In this document: positions 30,555 through 35,514 of the stretch, one piece after another | How the letters are laid out: every line of letters starts with the position of its first letter | Numbering within the stretch: the first letter of the stretch is position 1 | Assembly (NCBI GenBank): GCA_035632095.1 | Contig: DASQHM010000048.1 | Coordinates: 1 to 35,514 of the forward strand | Origin: DASQHM01 sp035632095 | Lineage (GTDB): Bacteria; Pseudomonadota; Alphaproteobacteria; Ferrovibrionales; Ferrovibrionaceae | Reading direction: 5' to 3' | DNA length: 35,514 nt | Program-made: the position numbers and the translations under genes | Notes under the pieces: generated by a model | Databases searched by the model: none | Seen by the model: the letters and a program-made list of their open reading frames with translations, nothing else | What the model was told of the DNA's origin: nothing

Positions 30555-31748
30555 CTAGCCGAGTTCCGCCGTCTCCACCGCATAGATCTCGGGCAGATGC
30601 CGCGCCAGGCACGACCAGCGCGTGCCTTCGTCGCGGCTCGTCCAGAGCTCGCCGCTGGTGGTTCCGAAATAGAGGCCGACCGGGTCGTGCGAATCCGCCG
30701 CCATGGCCTGGCGTTTGACGGTCCACCACGCCTGGGTCTTCGGCAGGCCCGCGTCAAGCCGCCGCCAGCGCTTGCCGCCATCGCGCGTGACATAGGCGCT
30801 CGGCACGCCGTCGGGACTGGTGCGCGGCCAGACCGTGTTGCCGTCCATGGGGAAGACCCACACGGTGTCCGCGTCGCGCGGGTGCACCACGATCGGAAAG
30901 CCGATATCGCCGACGCGCTTCGGCATGGCCTTGCCGATGCGCTGCCAGGTTTCCGACGGCCGGTCGAGCCGGTAGATGCCGCAGTGATTTTGCTGATAGA
31001 GCCGGTCGGGCCGGGTTGGGCATAGGCGCACGCAGTGGGGGTCGTGGAACTGGATGTTGGCCGCGTCGAGCCCATCGACCACTTCGAGGCCCCGCACGAT
31101 GGGCGCCCAGGTCCGCCCGCGGTCGCGCGATTCGTGCACGCCGCCGCTCGACATGGCGAAATAGAGATGGGCCGCGTCGCGGGGATCGACGTTGATGGAG
31201 TGGAGCTTCGGCCCATCCGGCGTGCCGTCCTGCTCGCCGCCCATCCAGGCGCGGAATTGCGGATTGTCGTTCACGCCGGACAGCGGCTCCCAGTTGACGC
31301 CGCCGTCGTCGGATCTGAACAACCCTTGCGGCGACGTGCCCGCGTACCAGGCATCGGGCTCGCTGGCATGTCCCGGCGTCAGCCAAAACGTGTGATCGAC
31401 GGCGCGGCCTTTTTCGCCCTCCGGCGCCTTCGGGAACGCCGGCGGTCTTGCGGCCTCCTTCCAGTTGCGGCCGAAATCGGTCGAACGAAAGATGGTCGGG
31501 CCCAGATGGCCTGTCTTCGCCGCCGCGAGAAGCGTGCGCCGGTCGCGCGGGTCAAGCACGACGTGGCTGATGATATGGCCGAGGAAATGCGGGCCGTCCA
31601 CGCGCCACGTCCTGCGTGCGCCGTCGCCGCGATAAATCCACGCGCCCTTGCGTGTCGCGACCAGCACCAGCGTGCGGCTCGTCGGGCCTTTGCGCCGCTT
31701 CGGCGCCGGCGATTTCCGCTTCGATGTCTTCTTCGCTGTTCGTGCCAT
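30555..31748 (-). CDS. BNR/sialidase-like beta-propeller protein with lysine-rich N-terminal tail
   Basis: A 397-residue propeller of the sialidase/VPS10/YVTN superfamily. Asp-box repeats (S-x-D-x-G-x-x-W) recur: STDFGRNWK, SDDGGVNWE, SRDRGRTWA, TRDGGKRWR and SRDEGTRWS. No catalytic sialidase residues can be confirmed, so a binding role is as likely as a glycosidase one. The first 25 residues form a strongly basic, Lys/Arg/Pro/Ser-rich tail with no hydrophobic signal, so the protein is probably cytoplasmic. A perfect AGGAGG lies 8 nt before the ATG. It is the first gene of the operon with the MoaD-like protein and is divergent from the hydrolase-cyclase gene. Confidence 0.87.
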   Translation of the reverse strand: MARTAKKTSKRKSPAPKRRKGPTSRTLVLVATRKGAWIYRGDGARRTWRVDGPHFLGHIISHVVLDPRDRRTLLAAAKTGHLGPTIFRSTDFGRNWKEAARPPAFPKAPEGEKGRAVDHTFWLTPGHASEPDAWYAGTSPQGLFRSDDGGVNWEPLSGVNDNPQFRAWMGGEQDGTPDGPKLHSINVDPRDAAHLYFAMSSGGVHESRDRGRTWAPIVRGLEVVDGLDAANIQFHDPHCVRLCPTRPDRLYQQNHCGIYRLDRPSETWQRIGKAMPKRVGDIGFPIVVHPRDADTVWVFPMDGNTVWPRTSPDGVPSAYVTRDGGKRWRRLDAGLPKTQAWWTVKRQAMAADSHDPVGLYFGTTSGELWTSRDEGTRWSCLARHLPEIYAVETAELG

Positions 31749-31870
31749 CGTTCATGCCTCCTGCACGGAAAACTGCCACGAGACGGACGAGTTATGATGG
31801 CTTTTAGCGTGAGCGAAAACGCAATGGCAATCAAGCCGCGACACGACCCCTGCCGATGTTTGGTATAGAA

Positions 31871-31953
31871 TGGCGGTGCAAGGCAGACCGCCACGTTGAG
31901 GATGCGCCGACAGATGGTCGGTGCCGAGAGCTATGTTCCTCGAACGAGGGAAC
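31871..31953 (+). promoter_or_regulatory. Leader with three successive hairpins; the last holds the ribosome-binding site
   Basis: Just after a TATAGAAT box (31864-31871) lie a 7-bp perfect dyad TGGCGGT/ACCGCCA (31871-31877 and 31887-31893), a CCGAC/GTCGG dyad (31907-31911 and 31917-31921), and GTTCCTCGAACGAGGGAAC (31935-31953). The last folds with one bulged G and pairs the GAGGGA ribosome-binding site of the next gene, ending 1 nt before its ATG. This suggests control of translation or a structured operator. Confidence 0.45.
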
Positions 31954-31954
31954 A

Positions 31955-33268
31955 ATGGAAAGCCCGGTCAAATATGCCCGCAGCGGCGATGTTTACATCG
32001 CCTACCGCGTTTTCGGCGATGGCCCGCGCGACATCGTCTTGATCCCGGGCACCATCTCGCACGTCGAACTGCTGTGGGAGGTGCCGAGCAACGAGCACCT
32101 GCTCAAGAGGCTCACGGCTTTCGCGCGCGTGATCGTCTTCGACAAGCGCGGCCAGGGGCTTTCCGACCGGGTGGCCGAGCAGACGCTGGAAGAGCGGGTT
32201 GGCGACGTGCGCGCGGTAATGGATGCGGCGGGGTCCGAGCGCGCGACCATCTACGGCTGGTCGGAAGGGGGCCCGATGTGCCTGATGTTTTCGGCCACCT
32301 ATCCGTCGCGAACCTCCGCCCTGGTGCTGTTCGGCACCTATGCGTCGATGCAGGGGGAACCTTTGTCGGTCAGCCGCGAGGCGTTCGAAAGATTTCTCGG
32401 CGATCTGGACGCCCACTGGGGCGAGGGAGCCTTGCTGCGCCGGAATGCGCCGAGCCGGCGCAGTGACCCGGCGTTCCTGCAGTGGTATTCCAGAATTGAG
32501 CGTGCGGCGGCAAGCCCCGGGTCGCTTCGCGCCTTGATGACGGCCAATTTCGAGATTGACGTTCGCCATTTGCTCCCGGCGATCCAGGTGCCGACGCTGA
32601 TATTGCATCGCGCCGGCGACGAGCTGGTTCGCGTCGCATCCGGCCGCTACCTGGCGGAACGCATTCCCGGCGCCAAGTACGTGGAGCTTCCCGGCACCGA
32701 TCATATGGTGACCGATCGAGAGACCCAGGACGTCATCGCCGACGAGATCGAGGAATTCATAACCGGTACGCGCCGGCGCCTTGAGCCCGACCGCGTGCTC
32801 GCCACGGTCATGTTCACCGATATCGTACGCTCCACCGAGCGCGCTGCCGAGCTGGGCGATGCGCGCTGGCGCGAGCTGCTCGGCAATTATTACGCCGTCC
32901 TGCGAAAGGAATTGTCGGCATTCCGCGGACATGAGATCAGTACGGCGGGCGATGGGCTGCTTGCCACCTTCGATGGACCGGCGCGCGGCATACGATGCGC
33001 CTGCGCCGTGCGCGAGAAGATGCGGCCGCTTGGTCTCCAAGTTCGCACCGGGCTGCATACCGGCGAGTGCGAGCGCATCGGCGACGACATCGGCGGAATT
33101 GCGGTGCATATTGCGGCCCGCGTCGCGGCCGTCGCGGGACAGGACGAAGTGGTGGTATCCGGCACGGTCAAGGATCTCGTCGCGGGTTCCGGCCTGAAAT
33201 TCGTCGATCGCGGCGCACACAACCTCAAGGGCGTGCCCGGCGAATGGCGGCTGTTCGCGGTTCAATAG
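31955..33268 (+). CDS. Alpha/beta-hydrolase fused to a class III nucleotide cyclase domain
   Basis: A 437-residue two-domain protein. Residues 1-275 are an alpha/beta hydrolase with the nucleophile elbow GWSEGG (S103) and a catalytic His at H250 (GTDHMV). Residues 283-437 are a class III cyclase homology domain: metal-binding D289 (FTDIVRST) and D333 (TAGDG) are kept, but the substrate-selecting Lys is S329 and the transition-state Asn is H385 (HIAAR, with R389 kept). Cyclase activity with ATP is therefore doubtful, and the domain may bind another nucleotide or act as a sensor. The frame is open to 31856, but GAGGGA before the ATG at 31955 sets the start. It is divergent from the BNR gene and probably cytoplasmic. 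Confidence 0.9.
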   Translation: MESPVKYARSGDVYIAYRVFGDGPRDIVLIPGTISHVELLWEVPSNEHLLKRLTAFARVIVFDKRGQGLSDRVAEQTLEERVGDVRAVMDAAGSERATIYGWSEGGPMCLMFSATYPSRTSALVLFGTYASMQGEPLSVSREAFERFLGDLDAHWGEGALLRRNAPSRRSDPAFLQWYSRIERAAASPGSLRALMTANFEIDVRHLLPAIQVPTLILHRAGDELVRVASGRYLAERIPGAKYVELPGTDHMVTDRETQDVIADEIEEFITGTRRRLEPDRVLATVMFTDIVRSTERAAELGDARWRELLGNYYAVLRKELSAFRGHEISTAGDGLLATFDGPARGIRCACAVREKMRPLGLQVRTGLHTGECERIGDDIGGIAVHIAARVAAVAGQDEVVVSGTVKDLVAGSGLKFVDRGAHNLKGVPGEWRLFAVQ

Positions 33269-33314
33269 CGAAAGACGCAGCGCTTGAGGGACGTGATCGA
33301 TTTGCGGGCATCGC

Positions 33315-33391
33315 TGGCGTCCCCGGCAGGATTTGAACCTGCGACCCCAGGATTAGGAATCCTGTGCTCTATCCGGCTGAGCTACGGGGAC
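33315..33391 (-). tRNA. tRNA-Arg (anticodon CCT), CCA encoded
   Basis: Read on the reverse strand, the gene begins GTCCCCG and closes with CGGGGAC, then G and CCA, giving a perfect 7-bp acceptor stem and an encoded CCA end. The D-arm (GCTCAGCCGGATAGAGC), an anticodon stem-loop CAGGA-TTCCTAA-TCCTG with anticodon CCT, and a T-arm with GGTTCAAATCC are all standard. It reads AGG codons and would be a low-abundance Arg tRNA in such GC-rich DNA. Arg tRNA genes are common integration sites, but no integrase or attachment repeat was found beside it. Confidence 0.96.
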
Positions 33392-33400
33392 ATGCCGCGG

Positions 33401-33431
33401 AATATATAGCTCAGTTGGGCATCTCCACCAA
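33401..33431 (-). promoter_or_regulatory. Promoter of the tRNA-Arg gene
   Basis: On the reverse strand a TATATT box (33401-33406) lies 9 nt before the mature 5' end, followed by a GC-rich discriminator (CCGCGGC) typical of stable-RNA promoters. TTGGTG at 33426-33431 is a possible -35 with a 19-nt spacer. The -10 is convincing and the -35 is weak. Confidence 0.45.
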
Positions 33432-33497
33432 GGCGGCCTGTCGGATGTTCGTGAGCGGCGACCGATCATAGCCGAGCGTGCAACGCGAGAGATGTCC

Positions 33498-35036
33498 TCA
33501 GCCGGGCACGCGATACAGCGTCACGCCGAGATGCCCCTTGTTGAAGAGCCTTTTCAGCAGGGGCGGCAAGTTGTCCGGATTGATGAGGAGGCCGAGGATT
33601 TTCCGCAAGCCTCTCGGCGGCGGTTCCCGCCGCTCGAGCACGATCCAATCGGCGCGGGGTTGGTAATCCGGAATTCGGGCCGCGCTCATGAGGCGGCTCG
33701 GCGTATTGGCGCGGACCGGATCGTAGAAGTATAGGTCGCCGGGCCTCGGCGGCACCTCCGATACCTTTTCGAAGGTGCCTTTCCACTTCAGGAGCTGCTC
33801 GGCGCGGTGAACGGATCCCGGATCGGTGTGAATCGTCGGACCGCCGGGGCTGGTCAATTCGGTCAAGGTAAATGCGCCGAACAACTGGTCCTTGCTGTCG
33901 AGATCGATGCTGATCAAGTTGCTGCCCACGAGTGCTGCGCCGATGAGCAGTGCCAGGCGACGCCTGCCGCTTTCCCAAAGAGACGCCAAGGCAAGGCCGG
34001 TCAATATCGAGGCGCAGACCGCCGTGACCGTGACGTATCGCGGAAGCAGGGTCAGGAAGCCCACGGGCGCCCCTGCCGCGACAAACCACGTAGCGCCAAG
34101 AGCGGTGAGCAGCGTCAACAGTCGCCGGGTTTGAACGTCGGCCGTGCGGCGCGCCAGCAACCACGCCGACAGCGGGATGCCGACCCAGAAAAGCAGACCG
34201 AAGTAGTGACTGAAGATCAGCATAAGAAACGGATCGATAACCGGGTGAACGATGGGCGTTCCGCTCCCTTGCTCGATCCAGCGATTTATGTCGGTGTCAT
34301 GATGGAATGCCGCCGTATACCGGTGGAGCGGATTGCCGGTCGCGTACCAGAAGTAGGCCATCTCCGCGAGGATTACCGGCACGAAGCCCGCTGCCATGGC
34401 CCAGTACCACTTTCTGGGCATTCCATACCCGGCAAGGAAAAGCAAACCGTAGGTCAGGAGCAGGAATACCGAAGTCTCGCGTGTGAGCATTCCAAGCGCG
34501 GCCAAGGCGCCGGCGCCGAGCAAGCGGCGCCACGACGGGCCGGATGTGATCGAGGCGTAGAAAAGATAGACCGACGCAAGTACGAAGAACGCCTCGATGG
34601 GATCGACCGAGGCGGTCGTGGACCAGAGAATCAGGATAGGCGACGTCGCGAGAATCGCCGCGACGGCGAACGCGGACCTCGCGCCCGAAACGGAGTAGAT
34701 CCACGCGATGACGAGCAGGACCAACCCGAGCGCGTAGAGCAGCGTTGGCACGACAAGCGAAAAAAGATTGTCGCCGAGCAATGTGATTGAAAGCGCCAAG
34801 GGAACGGTGATCGTCTCGCGAGACGCAAGCAGCTCGCCGACATACGGAAAGTGATCGAGCCAGCCCTTACCGCCCTTCCAGTAATCGTAATCGTCGGAGC
34901 CGGTGTAGCCGACCCAGCCCAGGTTGATGGATACGAGGAACAGCGCGAGGGCGCACAGGACGATGCCCAAGAAGGCAAAGGTCGACTGCCGTGCGAGGGC
35001 GCCGTCCCGGGACAAGGCACGAACTCCGTTCTTCAT
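33498..35036 (-). CDS. GT-C fold membrane glycosyltransferase (GT39/ArnT-like)
   Basis: A 512-residue polytopic membrane protein. The first helix (about 20-37) is followed by the loop GSDDYDYW, whose D48-D49 match the acidic catalytic motif in the first periplasmic loop of GT-C enzymes (dolichyl-phosphate-mannosyltransferase and ArnT types). About ten further hydrophobic segments follow up to residue ~390, then a soluble C-terminal part ending PLLKRLFNKGHLGVTLYRVPG. Such enzymes transfer a sugar from a polyprenyl-phosphate donor to a lipid or protein on the outer face of the inner membrane. GAGAGGGA lies 9 nt before the ATG. It is a plausible partner for the surface-glycan genes, but is separated from them by about 17 kb. 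Confidence 0.85.
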   Translation of the reverse strand: MKNGVRALSRDGALARQSTFAFLGIVLCALALFLVSINLGWVGYTGSDDYDYWKGGKGWLDHFPYVGELLASRETITVPLALSITLLGDNLFSLVVPTLLYALGLVLLVIAWIYSVSGARSAFAVAAILATSPILILWSTTASVDPIEAFFVLASVYLFYASITSGPSWRRLLGAGALAALGMLTRETSVFLLLTYGLLFLAGYGMPRKWYWAMAAGFVPVILAEMAYFWYATGNPLHRYTAAFHHDTDINRWIEQGSGTPIVHPVIDPFLMLIFSHYFGLLFWVGIPLSAWLLARRTADVQTRRLLTLLTALGATWFVAAGAPVGFLTLLPRYVTVTAVCASILTGLALASLWESGRRRLALLIGAALVGSNLISIDLDSKDQLFGAFTLTELTSPGGPTIHTDPGSVHRAEQLLKWKGTFEKVSEVPPRPGDLYFYDPVRANTPSRLMSAARIPDYQPRADWIVLERREPPPRGLRKILGLLINPDNLPPLLKRLFNKGHLGVTLYRVPG

Positions 35037-35102
35037 GACGCCACGTCCCTCTCGGGTGCATCTGGAAGCGTTTCGATGCGAATGAACGGCAAGCCGAATT
35101 CT

Positions 35103-35120
35103 CTCGACGTCATAGTCGAG
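35103..35120. promoter_or_regulatory. Perfect dyad upstream of the glycosyltransferase gene
   Basis: CTCGAC (35103-35108) and GTCGAG (35115-35120) form a 6-bp inverted repeat with a 6-nt spacer. It sits 66-84 nt upstream of the glycosyltransferase start within a 201-nt gap that also holds an A/T-rich patch (35194-35215). It could be an operator; no promoter could be set with confidence. Confidence 0.25.
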
Positions 35121-35237
35121 CGCCTAAGCGCGAGCGCTGCCGCCGCGCCGCCCGCGAAATGGCGCGCTCGCCGACGATATCTTGCGGCGGCAATACTAAG
35201 AAGAAATTAACTCTTACCTGCGCCGGCCGCACCAGGG

Positions 35238-35514
35238 CTATGGGCGCTTCTGCCGCGCCCGCGCGGCCGCCGCGATTTCGCTCAGCGTGGCGCGGGTGGT
35301 GATCACTTCCGCATCGATCTTGAGTTCGATCAGCGCGGCGGTATCGGCGGCGAGCGCCGCGTCCAAGGCGGGTGCGAACTCGCTCGTGGCGGAGACGCTG
35401 GCCCCGAAGCAGCCATAGGCATGGGCGAGGGCGGCGAAGTCCGGATTGACCAGGTCGCTGGCGCTGATGCGGCCCGGATAGTCGCGCTCCTGATGCATGC
35501 GGATGGTGCCGTAG
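35238..35514 (-). CDS. Thiamine-pyrophosphate-dependent enzyme, C-terminal end only
   Basis: The C-terminal ~91 residues of a TPP-binding enzyme of the acetolactate synthase/benzoylformate decarboxylase class; the rest lies beyond the window. The recognisable run is YGTIRMHQERDYPGR, followed by LVNPDFAALAHAYG and ALIELKIDAEVITTRATL, which is the end of the cofactor-binding domain. The frame is open to the window edge, so the internal ATG at 35498 is not the true start. The exact reaction cannot be set from this fragment. Confidence 0.88.
   Translation of the reverse strand, partial: YGTIRMHQERDYPGRISASDLVNPDFAALAHAYGCFGASVSATSEFAPALDAALAADTAALIELKIDAEVITTRATLSEIAAAARARQKRP

Noticed and set aside
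31690..31748. Resemblance of the BNR protein's first 20 residues to a histone H3 tail
   Set aside because: Both are Lys/Arg/Ser/Pro-rich low-complexity tails starting M-A-R-T; such similarity is expected by composition and does not show common descent.
33407..33419. TAGCTCAGTTGG, a tRNA D-arm-like string on the forward strand next to tRNA-Arg
   Set aside because: No matching T-arm, anticodon arm or acceptor stem follows, and the string lies inside the spacer of the tRNA-Arg promoter. Probably chance or a decayed remnant.
33315..35036. Genomic-island boundary at tRNA-Arg
   Set aside because: No integrase, no direct repeat of the tRNA 3' end and no visible composition change on either side.

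Overview
The window is GC-rich, tightly packed DNA with very short intergenic gaps, many ATGA/GTGA/TAATG start-stop overlaps and long spurious antisense frames. The gene families present (a Usg-family protein, paired DUF899 proteins with an ArsR regulator, CHASE2-type and alpha/beta-hydrolase-fused class III cyclases, Rieske and PhyH oxygenases, an isoquinoline-oxidoreductase-like molybdoenzyme) point to an alphaproteobacterium, probably an environmental member of Hyphomicrobiales or Rhodospirillales. The genus cannot be fixed from the sequence alone. No phage, transposon, CRISPR array or origin was found. There is one tRNA gene.

Layout. (1) 1-4.5 kb, oxidative catabolism: a 5'-truncated SDR, a second SDR in an operon with a calcineurin-like phosphoesterase, a Rieske oxygenase alpha subunit and a convergent PhyH-type dioxygenase. 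(2) 4.5-8.6 kb: usg, then a coupled rfbC-rfbB-rfbA (dTDP-sugar) operon without rfbD, followed by an NAD-dependent sugar epimerase. (3) 8.6-16.3 kb, surface-glycan-like block: an SGNH hydrolase, a 48-residue membrane protein, a reverse-strand radical SAM/SPASM enzyme, then a four-gene operon of methyltransferase, CHASE2-adenylate cyclase, class III aminotransferase and YdjC/ChbG-type deacetylase. (4) 16.3-21.3 kb: a heteromeric acyl-CoA dehydrogenase pair, then a 2Fe-2S subunit and a Tat-exported molybdopterin subunit of a xanthine-dehydrogenase-family oxidoreductase. (5) 21.3-26.0 kb: an RND efflux adaptor and permease without an outer-membrane partner. (6) 26.2-31.7 kb: an internally duplicated pentapeptide-repeat protein, a methyltransferase divergent from an ArsR regulator that heads two DUF899 thioredoxin-like genes, then a reverse-strand operon of a BNR-propeller protein and a MoaD/ThiS-like ubiquitin-fold protein. 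(7) 31.9-35.5 kb: an alpha/beta-hydrolase-cyclase fusion with a structured leader, tRNA-Arg(CCT), a GT-C membrane glycosyltransferase and the C-terminus of a thiamine-pyrophosphate enzyme.

The rfb genes, epimerase, SGNH hydrolase, aminotransferase, deacetylase and GT-C enzyme plausibly cooperate in making or decorating a cell-surface polysaccharide or lipid. The acyl-CoA dehydrogenases, molybdenum hydroxylase and oxygenases suggest degradation of hydrophobic or cyclic carboxylic acids. The items most worth follow-up are the MoaD-like protein (diglycine followed by five residues) beside a propeller with a lysine-rich tail, the tandem 16-bp operator in front of the ArsR-DUF899 operon, and the structured leader plus altered active site of the hydrolase-cyclase fusion.
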